The translations under genes were made by a program, and so were the position numbers. Under the pieces are notes generated by a model. It was given only the letters and a program-made list of their open reading frames with translations, did no database searches and was not told the origin of the DNA. This document shows positions 52,613 to 62,109 of a stretch of DNA of 64,000 nucleotides, one piece after another (positions within the stretch are counted from its first letter, which is position 1; every line of letters begins with the position of its first letter). The stretch spans positions 3,844,001 to 3,908,000 of the forward strand of contig NZ_OY762512.1 in NCBI RefSeq assembly GCF_963665995.1, read 5' to 3'. Source of the stretch: Pleurocapsa sp. FMAR1 (GTDB taxonomy: Bacteria > Cyanobacteriota > Cyanobacteriia > Cyanobacteriales > Xenococcaceae).

Positions 52613-54517
52613 TTAAGCATCAATTACTATTGAACTGACTGGCTTAGAGCAACAGGTTAAAATTTGTCCAGGTTCTAAATCACTTAGAGCATCATAATCC
52701 TGTTCATAAGTTACCTCTCCCTTCAAGACTGTTGCGGTGCAGGTGCCACAAGTACCTGCACGACAGCTACTTTCAATTTCGATGCCTGCTTTTTCGGCTG
52801 CGTCTAAAATGTATTCGCTATCAGGACAAGCTGCTTCTTTCCAAGAGTTAGCAAAAAATACTTTGGTAGCTTGAGCAGTACTAGTCTTGGCTGATGAATT
52901 ATTTGTGTCAGACTTTGGTGTTTCTACTGTTTCTACAGTAGGTAAAAGTTCTTGGATAACTACACCATCTTTTAGCTTGGCATCAAACTTTTCAATCAAT
53001 AAACTTCGTAACGTGGTTTTGAGATCTTCACAGGCAACACCTTTATTAATTTCTGTTCCTAATTCTGCACCCTGACCGACCTTACCTCCCGCAAATATTT
53101 TTGCTCCTTCTATAGCTTTGCCGTCTTTACGTACCTTAGTTCCCATTAAGCCAATATCAGCTGCTTGAGGCTGTCCACAGGAGTTGGGGCATCCCGTCCA
53201 ATGAATACGTACACGGTTGGGAATATCTAATTCTAGGTCTAGTTCTTGAGCTAGTTTTAAGGCTCTTTGTTTAGTCTCAATTAAAGCAAAATTACAGTAA
53301 CGCGCTCCAGTACAGGAAATAACTGAGCGAGTAAGAGTACTAGGACTAATTGTAAACTTTTCTAATAAAGGTTCACTTAAAAAAGTCTCGACATTTTCGT
53401 TAGCAATGTGAGGAATAATGGCGTTTTGTTCTACTGTCAAGCGAATTTCACCATTACCGTATACCTCAGCTAATCTGGCTAATTCAAACATGGGTTCAGC
53501 GGTTAATCGCCCCATAGGAACGTGCAAACCAACATAGCTGTAGCCTTCTTGCTTTTGAGGGTGTACTCCTAAATGATCTTTCTTATCTTGAGTAATTTCG
53601 TCTTCGGGTGCAGCATCTGCCAAGGTTTTAGCAAATTCTTTGGCTATCTCTGCACGGAACTTTTCCATTCCCCAAGTTTCGATCAGCCACATCATACGGG
53701 CTTTAGGGCGACTAGCTCTTAGACCTTCTTTACCGCCGTTTTCGGTGTAGACAGTTAGTACAGCGCGGGAAAATTCCACTACATCATTATCATTTGCAGG
53801 TATCCAAACTCCCATAGGAATCGATTCAGCGCAGCGTTGAGCGGAAAGATATCCTCCTACCAAGACATTAAAGCCTAAAACACCATCTTTATAGGCTGGA
53901 ATAAAGGCTAAATCATTTAATTCTGCATGAATAGAATTATCTCTGCCACCTTCGATCGCAATATTGAATTTACGGGGTAAATTGCTAAAAGAATAGTTAC
54001 CTTCACCACTGTTGGTAATCATATCCTGAACCTTTTGGTTCATGGCGCGAGTATCTACTAATTCATCGGGATCGATTCCTGCTGTAGGCGAACCTGTAAG
54101 ATTGCGGACATTATCCATCCCCGACTGAATGCTGGTTAGACCTACTCCTTTAAACTTACTAAAAATATCGGGAATATCTTCTAGTCTTACGCCTCGCAGC
54201 TGTATATTTTGACGAGTGGTAATATCTGCCGTACCTTCATCACCATAGCGTTCAATTGCACCAGCCAATACTCGCATTTGCTCACTGGTAACAAAGCCAT
54301 TAGGAACGCGCATCCGCACCATAAACTGTCCTGGCGTAACAGGACGATAAAAAATTCCTAACCATTTAAGGCGTGTTTCTAAATCTGTTTTATCAACTGC
54401 CTCCCAGCCAATTTTAGCAAAATGCTCTAGCTCACCCTTTACATCTAGCCCGTCTTTAGCTGCTTTGACTTTTTCTACTTTGTTGAGTTTGATTGTGGTG
54501 TTAGCTTCAGTACTCAT
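52613..54517 (-). CDS. nirA: Ferredoxin-nitrite reductase fused to a [2Fe-2S] ferredoxin domain
   Basis: A 634-residue fusion. Residues about 30-510 are ferredoxin-nitrite reductase, the siroheme/[4Fe-4S] enzyme that reduces nitrite to ammonium with six electrons: 'FMVRMRVPNGFVTSEQMRVL', 'DITTRQNIQLRGVRLEDIP', and cluster cysteines in 'ISCTGARYCNFAL' (near 402 and 408) and 'TGCPNSCGQPQAADIGLMG' (near 443 and 447). After a Ser/Thr linker, residues about 553-634 are a plant-type ferredoxin with 'SSCRAGTCGTCTATVLKGEV' and the fourth Cys in 'ILTCCSKP'. A C-terminal ferredoxin on NirA is known from some filamentous cyanobacteria. A canonical NtcA-type promoter lies upstream. No nitrate transporter or narB follows. 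Confidence 0.93.
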   Translation of the reverse strand: MSTEANTTIKLNKVEKVKAAKDGLDVKGELEHFAKIGWEAVDKTDLETRLKWLGIFYRPVTPGQFMVRMRVPNGFVTSEQMRVLAGAIERYGDEGTADITTRQNIQLRGVRLEDIPDIFSKFKGVGLTSIQSGMDNVRNLTGSPTAGIDPDELVDTRAMNQKVQDMITNSGEGNYSFSNLPRKFNIAIEGGRDNSIHAELNDLAFIPAYKDGVLGFNVLVGGYLSAQRCAESIPMGVWIPANDNDVVEFSRAVLTVYTENGGKEGLRASRPKARMMWLIETWGMEKFRAEIAKEFAKTLADAAPEDEITQDKKDHLGVHPQKQEGYSYVGLHVPMGRLTAEPMFELARLAEVYGNGEIRLTVEQNAIIPHIANENVETFLSEPLLEKFTISPSTLTRSVISCTGARYCNFALIETKQRALKLAQELDLELDIPNRVRIHWTGCPNSCGQPQAADIGLMGTKVRKDGKAIEGAKIFAGGKVGQGAELGTEINKGVACEDLKTTLRSLLIEKFDAKLKDGVVIQELLPTVETVETPKSDTNNSSAKTSTAQATKVFFANSWKEAACPDSEYILDAAEKAGIEIESSCRAGTCGTCTATVLKGEVTYEQDYDALSDLEPGQILTCCSKPVSSIVIDA

Positions 54518-54583
54518 AAATCTAGATCTTGGGGGTTTATAAAGGAATGAGGAGTAAGGATGTGTTTGGCATCATTACCTACA

Positions 54584-54625
54584 AGATTATGTAGATTTTC
54601 CAGTACAGTTTGTATCTCTTGTTAC
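54584..54625 (-). promoter_or_regulatory. NtcA-activated promoter of nirA
   Basis: Reading the minus strand, GTAACAAGAGATAC (54625 down to 54612) is an exact GTA-N8-TAC NtcA site. Exactly 22 bases later comes TAATCT (54589-54584), a TAN3T -10 box. This spacing is the canonical class II NtcA promoter, which turns genes on under nitrogen limitation. The start codon of nirA is 67 bp further downstream. Confidence 0.82.
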
Positions 54626-54729
54626 GAGATATAATCTACTATGCCTTTATTGCATGGATTAAAAGCATTATGAGCATACTGTCCTTGGGCAAAAACGTCT
54701 AAAAATAAGGTATGCAGAGCCAAAGACTA

Positions 54730-54850
54730 AGCTGCTTGCTCTTTAGTTAAGTTGTTAATTAATTTGCCGTCTTCTAAAATGAATGATGCGATCGGCTACA
54801 TCTAAAATACGATTATCATGGGTAACTAATAAAATAGAGATTACAGCTTG
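54730..54850 (-). pseudogene. Remnant of a DevA/LolD-type ABC transporter ATPase
   Basis: On the minus strand the fragment reads 'ILLVTHDNRILDVADRII', the switch region of DevA/MacB-like ATPases. After a one-base slip it continues '...DGKLINNLTKEQAA', a typical C-terminus. The Walker A, signature and Walker B parts are absent upstream. It is the tail of a deleted gene in the 513-bp gap between nirA and the LysE gene; no other feature was seen there. Confidence 0.72.
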
Positions 54851-55030
54851 GTTGGTTTTTTAATTGTTCTGCATTGTTATAATCTGACTAAATTAAATAA
54901 TTTTATTTAGGTGAGTAAAAGCAAATTGGAAGTTTGAGCAACTTTAAATTTTGATATATAAATGATAATCAAGCGATAGTATCCTAAATATATTTCTCTA
55001 TCTAAAATAGTTTTCTTTCAAAATTTGATT

Positions 55031-55663
55031 ATGTTTGGTACACAAAATATTTCTGTTTTTTTATTAGCAGCAACTTCCCTCAACTTGTTACCTGGTTCAG
55101 ATACTTTATATATTATCGCTCGCAGTATAGCCCAAGGACGAAAAGCTGGTATTGTATCAGTTTTGGGTATCAGTACAGGTTCGTTATTACATACAGCTGC
55201 TGCTGCATTTGGACTCTCAGCTATTTTAGCCACTAGCGCGATCGCAAATGCGATCGTGAAATGGATTGGTGCTGTGTATTTGGTGTATTTAGGTATCCAA
55301 ATGTTTATCAACAAAAGTTCCCCAAATGATATTGATATTGCAGCGGAAAATCAAAGCTTATGGAATATTTATTCCCAAGGAATTTTGACCAATATTCTTA
55401 ATCCGAAAGTTGCGCTATTTTTTCTATCATTATTACCACAATTTGTCGCTCCAGCTAGTACTTATAAAATGTTTTCATTTTTCTTTCTTGGTTGTTTGTT
55501 TGTTGCCACTGGAACTTTATGGTGTCTATTTATTGCTTTTTTAGCAGCTAATGCTTCGATTATTGTGCATTCCAAAACTCGCTTGATAAACATTACTAGG
55601 CGAATAACAGGAGTAATTTTTATCAGCTTGGGAATCAAACTTGCTACCGAACAAGCCAAATAG
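55031..55663 (+). CDS. LysE/RhtB-family amino-acid exporter
   Basis: A 210-residue inner-membrane protein with about six helices. It carries the LysE family opening 'FLLAATSLNLLPGSDTLYII' (usual form NxxPGPxxxxV), 'GRKAGIVSVLGISTGSLLHT' and 'GILTNILNPKVALFFLSLLP' (NPKxxxFF). Exports amino acids or related metabolites by proton exchange. The start is set at the ATG at 55031; an in-frame TTG lies at 55025. Stands alone. Confidence 0.85.
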   Translation: MFGTQNISVFLLAATSLNLLPGSDTLYIIARSIAQGRKAGIVSVLGISTGSLLHTAAAAFGLSAILATSAIANAIVKWIGAVYLVYLGIQMFINKSSPNDIDIAAENQSLWNIYSQGILTNILNPKVALFFLSLLPQFVAPASTYKMFSFFFLGCLFVATGTLWCLFIAFLAANASIIVHSKTRLINITRRITGVIFISLGIKLATEQAK

Positions 55664-55850
55664 ATTGCTCAAAGCTGCGGTAATTAGTATAGTTTTATCT
55701 AGATTAACTTCTGAGCTAATTATTGAAGAAAACTTGTTTACTAAGCTTTTCTTGGTTAAAAAGTAATTTAAGTTTTTGATTCAAATTAATAGCTAATTTG
55801 CTTGTTTTTTGCTCATGATTAATATGTGTAAGTAATTAAAGTTCTTCGAT

Positions 55851-56459
55851 ATGAAAGATGAATATTTATACATCGAATTTAAAATTTTTAGTCTGGCTAG
55901 ATTTGCTTGTTTGCAAAAAATGTTTGAGAAACTGAAGGAAGTTAAAAATGATTTAATGCAGGATTTGTATCTAGAGCAAAAAAATAATTTAGATGGCATC
56001 GATCCAGTTGATAATTTTCCTTGGAAAGATTATTTAGATGATGAAGCTGTTAAATGGTTTGCTAATACCTTTGATTTTGACAGTGAGGAGGGGATGATAT
56101 ATTGGCAACTTTTAGAATTAACTGAGCCTGAAATTCGTATACAACATCCATTTTTTAAAACTCCTGGTAACTGGTATTTTGAATCTATGTTAGATGCCAT
56201 TTTTAATAGTGATTACTCTTTGATAGCTTTGGTCAAAGAGAAAGAAAATCAAGGCTGTTTATATTACAATCCTCGTGCATATCCTTTTGGTGGTTCTGAT
56301 AGCTTAGTTGAATTAATTCAATCTTTTGGTAACAAGATAACCTATAACTCTTGGCATAAACACATTAATCCAACAATAAAATCAGAATGGAATTTTGAAT
56401 TAGCCAGAGAACTAGTCAAAAAAGGCATCGGTTTTACTCCTGAATTATTACAAAATTAA
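55851..56459 (+). CDS. Hypothetical protein (202 aa)
   Basis: A 202-residue soluble, acidic protein beginning 'MKDEYLYIEFKIFSLARF'. It has no signal peptide or membrane helix. The middle part is rich in aromatic and acidic residues ('WKDYLDDEAVKWFANTF'), and 'LYYNPRAYPFGGSDSLVELI' near residues 147-166 is the only striking motif. The N-terminal 40 residues differ in character, so a later start (for example the ATG at 55920 or 55956) is possible. No family recognised. It is followed by the EVE-domain pseudogene on the same strand. Confidence 0.5.
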   Translation: MKDEYLYIEFKIFSLARFACLQKMFEKLKEVKNDLMQDLYLEQKNNLDGIDPVDNFPWKDYLDDEAVKWFANTFDFDSEEGMIYWQLLELTEPEIRIQHPFFKTPGNWYFESMLDAIFNSDYSLIALVKEKENQGCLYYNPRAYPFGGSDSLVELIQSFGNKITYNSWHKHINPTIKSEWNFELARELVKKGIGFTPELLQN

Positions 56460-56507
56460 AATATTTAACAGTGCAGTTATTAGTGAAAATAATCAAAATA
56501 TAGGTTG

Positions 56508-56945
56508 ATGAAATGTTGGATCAATACAATTTCTAAAGATTAGGTGATGTTAGGAAAAGAAGGTGATTTTGTACAAGCAGGACATGGTAAAGAAGCTACC
56601 GTTAAGAAATTACAGCCAGACGATATCATGATTTTTTATTCTCCCAAAACATCATTACAAAATGGCAAACCAGTTCAAGCATTTACTGCAATAGCAAAAA
56701 TAAAAGAGCGAGATGTTTATCAGGTTGCAATCGACGACGATTTTCAGCCATACCGCAAAAATGCTAAATATGAAGACTGCAAAGAAATATCAATTAGACC
56801 TTTAATCGAAAAATTAGAGTTTATTACTAATAAAAAACATTGGGGATTCAGATTTAGATTGGGCTTGTTGGAAATTAAGCAATATGATTTTGAGTTAATT
56901 TATAGATTAATGTGTCCTTTCGGTAAAAACCAAACGATAAAATGA
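56508..56945 (+). pseudogene. EVE-domain (PUA-like) protein gene with an early stop codon
   Basis: The frame from ATG 56508 reads 'MKCWINTISKD', then TAG at 56541-56543, then 'VMLGKEGDFVQAGHGKEATV' and the rest of a complete EVE domain: 'DDIMIFYSPKTSLQNGKPVQ', 'AFTAIAKIKE', 'ISIRPLIEKLEFI'. In the family the first strand 'WINxVSKDHV' belongs to the fold, so the TAG falls inside the domain, where a His or Gln is usual. EVE domains bind modified bases in DNA or RNA. Translation could restart at GTG 56544 or ATG 56547 but would lack the first strand. Either a recent nonsense mutation or a sequencing error. Confidence 0.75.
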
Positions 56946-56987
56946 AAATAATCAATAATTTCCAAGATTAACGGAGAATAAGTTCCA

Positions 56988-57662
56988 ATGATAGATTTAT
57001 ACACTTGGACAACACCCAATGGCTACAAAGCATCTTGTACATTAGAAGAATTAAATATTCCCTACACCGTACATCCAATTGACATTACCACTGGTATCCA
57101 GAAGGAAGCAGATTTCTTAGCTATCAATCCTAATGGCAGAATCCCTGCGATTGTCGATCGCGACAACGATGATTTTGCAGTGTTTGAATCTGGCGCAATC
57201 ATGATTTATCTTGCCGAAAAAGCAGGGAAACTATTGCCCACAGACACTAAAGGAAGATCGAAAGTAATCCAGTGGTTAATGTTTCAGATGGGCGGCTTAG
57301 GGCCAATGCAGGGACAGGCTAATGTATTCTATCGTTATTTTCCTGAGAAAATTCCTGCTGCTATTGAACGTTATCAAAAAGAAACCAAACGACTATATGG
57401 AGTTTTAGATCGACACTTGGCAGATAATGAATATTTAGCTGGTGATTTTTCTATTGCTGACATTGCTAATTGGAGTTGGGCGCGTAGTTATAAGTGGGCT
57501 GGAGTTTCTATCGAAGAATTGCACAACCTACAACGATGGTTGAAGCAAATTGAGTCTAGACCAAGCTGTGTCAAGGGTCTTAATGTTCCTTTTGCCACAG
57601 ATCCTTCAGAGGACGAAGAAGCTGAAGCAAAGGCGATTAATGGCGTTCAAGGTATACTTTAG
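56988..57662 (+). CDS. Glutathione S-transferase (YfcG/nu-class-like)
   Basis: A 224-residue cytosolic GST. The N-terminal thioredoxin-fold domain has '[19 protein letters not shown]' with the Thr/Asn pair used by the YfcG/Ure2-like class, and the cis-Pro and glutathione contact '[11 protein letters not shown]' plus '[20 protein letters not shown]'. The C-terminal helical domain has '[20 protein letters not shown]', the N-capping box. Enzymes of this class act as disulfide-bond reductases or conjugate glutathione. Starts 42 bp after the EVE gene. Confidence 0.88.
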   Translation: MIDLYTWTTPNGYKASCTLEELNIPYTVHPIDITTGIQKEADFLAINPNGRIPAIVDRDNDDFAVFESGAIMIYLAEKAGKLLPTDTKGRSKVIQWLMFQMGGLGPMQGQANVFYRYFPEKIPAAIERYQKETKRLYGVLDRHLADNEYLAGDFSIADIANWSWARSYKWAGVSIEELHNLQRWLKQIESRPSCVKGLNVPFATDPSEDEEAEAKAINGVQGIL

Positions 57663-57674
57663 GTTGCGGTGTGT

Positions 57675-57790
57675 TTACTGTAACTTTAAACATAGTTGGC
57701 AAAAATGATCGCCACGGGCTTCAAAGCTGAGATATCAATCAAAACTAGCACAGACAAGGAAGAGCAAAACTATTCCTGTTTTTCTAGAGC
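57675..57790 (-). pseudogene. Remnant of a murD 3' end
   Basis: On the minus strand the fragment translates as 'CASFD', a TGA stop, '[19 protein letters not shown]' and TAA, closely matching the C-terminus of the intact murD 1 kb away (58758 onward, '[20 protein letters not shown]'). Nucleotide similarity is visible over about 100 bp. It is the tail of a lost second murD copy, placed on the far side of the SOD gene. Confidence 0.78.
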
Positions 57791-57828
57791 GATCGCTAAT
57801 CTCAGCTAATTTGCGAATATTTTTATGA

Positions 57829-58623
57829 CTAGCCAACAAAATTCTTTGCTTGTTGAAAACGGTTATTCACCTCGTCCCAATTGACTACATTCCACCACGC
57901 ATCGAGATAATCTGTTCTCTTATTTTTATATTTAAGATAGTAAGCGTGTTCCCAAACATCGTTGCCCATAATAGGATATTTTCCTTCAGTTAAAGGACTA
58001 TCTTGATTAGCTGTACTGGCAACTTCTAGCTTGCCATCACCATTCATAAGTAGCCACGCCCAACCACTACCAAAGCGATCTTTGCCCGCAGTATTAAATT
58101 CTTCTTGGAAGGTTTCAAAGTCGCCAAAAGTATCATTAATCGCCTCAGAAATAGCACCTGTAGGTTTACCTTGACTATCAGGACTCATAATCGACCAAAA
58201 CATTGTATGGTTAGCATGACCTCCGCCATTATTGCGTACAGTGGTCTGAATATCTTCGGGAATAGTATCAAAATTGAGCAAAAGCTCTTCTACTGACTTG
58301 CCTTTTAATTCAGGATGTTGGGCGATCGCTTCATTTAAATTTTTAACATAAGCCGCATGATGTTTATCGTGATGCAAAGTCATTGTTTCGCTATCGATAT
58401 AGGGATTAAGAGCATCATAGGCATAAGGTAAAGGAGGTAAAGTAAACTCTTCACTAGTCCCTTGAGCAATAAGGCTAGTCTGGGAAAACAGTGTCTTATT
58501 AGTTTGTATTTTGGTGTCATCGATGACATTTGCCATGCTAACGTTTGACTCCAAGCTTCCCAGAATGAGAAATATGCTTAAAGCAATTGAGAAAATAAAG
58601 CCGTAAAATTGTTTGCTGCGCAT
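57829..58623 (-). CDS. sodA: Exported Mn-type superoxide dismutase
   Basis: A 264-residue Fe/Mn-superfamily SOD that converts superoxide to H2O2 and O2. The N-terminus ('[20 protein letters not shown]', about residues 6-25) is a signal or membrane anchor, so it acts in the periplasm, thylakoid lumen or bound to membrane. Metal ligands lie in '[12 protein letters not shown]', '[10 protein letters not shown]' and '[20 protein letters not shown]'. 'STANQDSPL' places Gln in the second-domain position typical of manganese enzymes. Start ATG at 58623; an upstream in-frame TTG (58656) adds only a leader. It is bracketed by murD and a murD remnant. Confidence 0.88.
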   Translation of the reverse strand: MRSKQFYGFIFSIALSIFLILGSLESNVSMANVIDDTKIQTNKTLFSQTSLIAQGTSEEFTLPPLPYAYDALNPYIDSETMTLHHDKHHAAYVKNLNEAIAQHPELKGKSVEELLLNFDTIPEDIQTTVRNNGGGHANHTMFWSIMSPDSQGKPTGAISEAINDTFGDFETFQEEFNTAGKDRFGSGWAWLLMNGDGKLEVASTANQDSPLTEGKYPIMGNDVWEHAYYLKYKNKRTDYLDAWWNVVNWDEVNNRFQQAKNFVG

Positions 58624-58757
58624 AAATTTGATTTGCCAATATAATAATTTAGCCAATTGTAATCCTATTGTGCCAAACCAGACTATTGATTAAAGTTGTC
58701 GTACATATTCTCTGAGAATTTCCTGAGTAACTTCTGGGAAATTGAACAATTAATAGC

Positions 58758-60155
58758 TTACCGTAATGCCATACACAACTGTCGAAAATGATCGCCTCGC
58801 GCTTCAAAGCTGAGATATTGATCGAAACTGGCACAGGCGGGAGAAAGTAAGACAACCTTTGCCTGTTGCTTTTGAGCTAGGGTAATACTTCGATTTACCG
58901 CATTTTCCATAGTTTCGACGATTTGATAATTATCATAACCGCGATCGCTCAACCTCTGAGCAAAAGCTGGTGCTGCTTCGCCAATAAGCAGTACTGTAGC
59001 AGCCTTAGCTTTAATGGTATCAATCCAAGCAAGATCATCTCCTGTTTTGGCTTGTCCGCCTGCAATCAAGATGACAGGAGCATTAAGGGAGTTTAAGCCT
59101 ACTTCTGCTGCATCGTAGTTGGTGGCTTTACTGTCGTTGATAAATCTAATTCCTTGATGGGTGCAAATATATTCGAGGCGATGTTCCACTCCAGGAAAAG
59201 AAGCTATAGCTTGAGCGATCGCCTTTTTCTCAATTCCCGCTAACTTTGCTGCTGCAACTGCCACCAAGAGATTTTGTAGATTATGTTTACCTGGCATTTT
59301 AAAGAGGGATACAGGGGCAATAAGTTCGCCAAAGGCTACAATCCAACCATCTTCAAGATAAACTTCTAAACGGCGGTGATCTCGGAAAGTATCTTTGCCT
59401 CTAGCACTTGTCCAGATAACATCCTTGCCCAATTCTAATCCTGCCTGTTCTAAAAAGCGATCGTCTCCATTGATAATTTTTTGCTTACAGCGACGAAGTA
59501 AAGAAGCTTTGATTTGATAATAATTCTCTAAAGTTTTATGGCGATCAAGATGATCCGGGGTGAAAGTAGTAAAAATAGCGATTTGCGGTGCTAATTCCAC
59601 AGTGGATTCAATTTGATAACTGCTTAATTCAGCAATAATCCAATCAAAAGCTTTGGGGTTAGCAGCATCAAAGTTTTGAATTGCTAATTCACAAGCAGCA
59701 TTGCCAATATTGCCACAGGCAGGAGCATTTAAACCCGCAGCCTTAAATATTGCTGCAATCAAAGCTGTAGTAGTAGTTTTGCCGTTAGTTCCCGTAATAC
59801 CAACCCAGGGAATCTTATTTAAATAACGCCAAGCCAATTCGATCTCGCCGATAGTCTCAATACCCTGTTTTCTAGCTTTCTCTAAGCTGGCAGTATCCCA
59901 AGGTACACCAGGACTGACGACGATTAGATCTGCTGCATTTGAAGATTTTAGAGTCAGACTGCTATTTAGCTGAACTCTAACTCCTTGGGCGATCAACTTT
60001 TGTCGTGCTGCTTGTAGTTGAAGCGCGTTAGATTTAGAAGCGATTTGTTCTTCTGTTGCCGAATCTACTAAGGTGACTTGCCAACCGTCTTTGTTGAGTA
60101 ATCTCGCAGCAGCAATTCCCGATCTTCCTAATCCAATAATTTCGCCTTTGGGCAT
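58758..60155 (-). CDS. murD: UDP-N-acetylmuramoylalanine-D-glutamate ligase
   Basis: A 465-residue Mur ligase that adds D-glutamate to UDP-MurNAc-L-Ala in peptidoglycan synthesis (cytosol). It has the UDP-binding start '[16 protein letters not shown]', the ATP-binding P-loop '[20 protein letters not shown]' near residue 117, '[20 protein letters not shown]' with the carbamylated-Lys neighbourhood 'IKASLLRRC', and the C-terminal '[21 protein letters not shown]'. The start is set at the ATG at 60155 by family alignment; an in-frame TTG at 60215 is rejected. Confidence 0.93.
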   Translation of the reverse strand: MPKGEIIGLGRSGIAAARLLNKDGWQVTLVDSATEEQIASKSNALQLQAARQKLIAQGVRVQLNSSLTLKSSNAADLIVVSPGVPWDTASLEKARKQGIETIGEIELAWRYLNKIPWVGITGTNGKTTTTALIAAIFKAAGLNAPACGNIGNAACELAIQNFDAANPKAFDWIIAELSSYQIESTVELAPQIAIFTTFTPDHLDRHKTLENYYQIKASLLRRCKQKIINGDDRFLEQAGLELGKDVIWTSARGKDTFRDHRRLEVYLEDGWIVAFGELIAPVSLFKMPGKHNLQNLLVAVAAAKLAGIEKKAIAQAIASFPGVEHRLEYICTHQGIRFINDSKATNYDAAEVGLNSLNAPVILIAGGQAKTGDDLAWIDTIKAKAATVLLIGEAAPAFAQRLSDRGYDNYQIVETMENAVNRSITLAQKQQAKVVLLSPACASFDQYLSFEARGDHFRQLCMALR

Positions 60156-60342
60156 AAACTCTGTAAGGTAACAATTGCCATAAAATGTTAGCTTATTTTG
60201 CAGACAAGAAGCCAAATCTAATTCTGGTTATGCGATCGCCGATTACTATTTACTAATTTGCCCCACATCGTCGTAAATGACCTTATAAAAATCAAGAATC
60301 AATTTATAGTGAAAGAGTAATTCTTTAAAGAGTAAATTGATT

Positions 60343-60798
60343 GTGTCTGGTTTTATCTCAATTATCATTGGTATTATTATTACCCTATCTAGCAGTCTAA
60401 TATTTACTGCCTCGGCTGTTGCAGCTATTGGCTTAGATAATGGTCATTTAGCTGCTTGCCCTAGTTCGCCTAATTGTGTTGTTAGTCAAGATGGAGATGA
60501 AAAACACGCAGTTGAGCCTATTACTTATAAAAGCGATCGCACTACGGCTAGAGAAACTTTATTAAAAGTCTTGTCAGTTGTACCCCGCACTGAAGTTATT
60601 GAAGATACAGATAACTATATTCATGCTGAATCTACCAGCCGTATTTTTAAATTTGTCGATGATGCCGAATTTTATTTTCCTGAAGACGAAAATGCAATTC
60701 AAGTAAGATCTGCTGCACGAGTAGGAGAATCAGATTTAGGAGTTAACCGCCGACGTATTGAACAAATTCGTTTAGCAATGCAAGATCTAGGTGTTTAA
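60343..60798 (+). CDS. DUF1499-domain exported protein
   Basis: A 151-residue protein starting at GTG 60343, about 10 bp after AAAGAG. TTG at 60337 is the other candidate; no ATG is available. An N-terminal hydrophobic segment (about residues 4-27) is a signal or anchor. The DUF1499 domain follows with 'LAACPSSPNCVVSQDGDEKH', 'VVPRTEVIEDTDNYIHAEST', 'FKFVDDAEFYF' and 'NRRRIEQIRLAM', the family's landmarks. Function of DUF1499 proteins is unknown; they are common in cyanobacteria and plastid-bearing plants. Stands divergent from murD. Confidence 0.8.
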   Translation: MSGFISIIIGIIITLSSSLIFTASAVAAIGLDNGHLAACPSSPNCVVSQDGDEKHAVEPITYKSDRTTARETLLKVLSVVPRTEVIEDTDNYIHAESTSRIFKFVDDAEFYFPEDENAIQVRSAARVGESDLGVNRRRIEQIRLAMQDLGV

Positions 60799-60857
60799 TC
60801 TGATTATGAAAATCTCTGCCTAACGATAACAATTATCAATTTAGCCCTCATCCATTC

Positions 60858-61430
60858 TTAAACCCCTTTATTATTTGTTCCTTTAAAGCTTTCTAAAGGT
60901 TCAATTTGTAAACTATCTTCTCCTAACTTTTCTAGATGAAGTTCCCATTTAGGAGGGTTGCTGACACGACTATATTTATAGGTTGCTAAACATTGTTCTT
61001 TTTGATTGAAAATATTAAGATTATAGCCATATTTTCTAGCTACCGTTCCAAACTGATTAACAAAGCGGTAACGTCCTAAATAGTCAAGCATAGTCCATAA
61101 TTGCCAATTAACAATTAAGTTTATTTGTTGCTTTTTAGGATAAGCAAGCCAATTTTGCACTAATTTTCCGCCAAAGGGATCGAATTGTTCTGTTGCCCAC
61201 CAAAAGCTAGTTTGCGTATTACCAGAAACAGTTTTTGGTTGCTCAATTTGATTAATATTCTGCTTGATTTTAGCCGTCTTTTGAATGTTATCTATTGATG
61301 AGGAAACCTGTTGAGAAATTCGATCACAAGCATGAATATAATTTATATTTTTTGATTGAGCGATCGCATTTTTACTCGCTACAAAAGTAAATATTATTCC
61401 TAGACAAATCACTGTGCTATATCTATTCAT
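60858..61430 (-). CDS. Exported hypothetical protein (190 aa)
   Basis: A 190-residue protein with a clear signal peptide ('MNRYSTVICLGIIFTFVAS', cut likely after 'NAIAQ'), two cysteines (near residues 35 and 153) that could form a disulfide, and a conserved-looking aromatic block 'TSFWWATEQFDPFGGKLVQ' then 'NWLAYPKKQQINLIVN'. Predicted periplasmic. I recall similar proteins in cyanobacteria, without a function. It converges with the DUF1499 gene. Confidence 0.6.
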   Translation of the reverse strand: MNRYSTVICLGIIFTFVASKNAIAQSKNINYIHACDRISQQVSSSIDNIQKTAKIKQNINQIEQPKTVSGNTQTSFWWATEQFDPFGGKLVQNWLAYPKKQQINLIVNWQLWTMLDYLGRYRFVNQFGTVARKYGYNLNIFNQKEQCLATYKYSRVSNPPKWELHLEKLGEDSLQIEPLESFKGTNNKGV

Positions 61431-62109
61431 AAAATTAAAGATGACTCAAATTAAATGATTTTAAAGCCATAACTATTGCTCATTTATCTAAAAAGTTAGT
61501 TATTTATTTTATAGGCTGCAATTATGAGTTTATGCAGTATGAGAATTGTATTAGTAAAATGATCGAAAAGAGAAGACGAGAAGTACAGTCAAAATCTGTA
61601 GTTGATTCAAGTAATTACTAAAGGTTATAAAAATAATATAAATTAAAAATCACTATATACCAAAATTATAATTAAAAAATTTTATAATTAACGGTTTAAT
61701 AATAAAGTAAAACTCTTATTGCATCAAGATTACAAGAGATATTTGATTGATTATAGGTAGCTTAAGCAAAAAAAACAATAGCAATTAGTTGGTTGCTAAA
61801 TTGCGATCGCTCTTGATAGAAGAAATAATCTATCTGCATTTATCTCTATGATGCTGGAATAAGTAATTTTTGTTATGGAGTAAATATCCCAACCTTATTG
61901 ATTTTCCAATCATAAACAGCTATCAAAATAGCGCAGCCTTGAGCAGAAAATATCTGTCAGACTACGCTCCATTGAGTTATTAGTAGAGAGCGAATAGTTC
62001 AATTTGTCTTTGGGTTCAATTCTCATTTGAAAACTCGATCGCTAATTACTAATTAAATAGCGATCGCTTTATAGGAGCTATGTTATTAGCTAACTACTTT
62101 ATTACTTAA
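61431..62109. other. 679-bp AT-rich gap
   Basis: No open frame with protein character, no repeat family member and no RNA gene recognised; only HIP1 octamers. It contains the promoter of the 190-aa exported protein gene and the 3' region of the CHAT gene. Confidence 0.4.
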
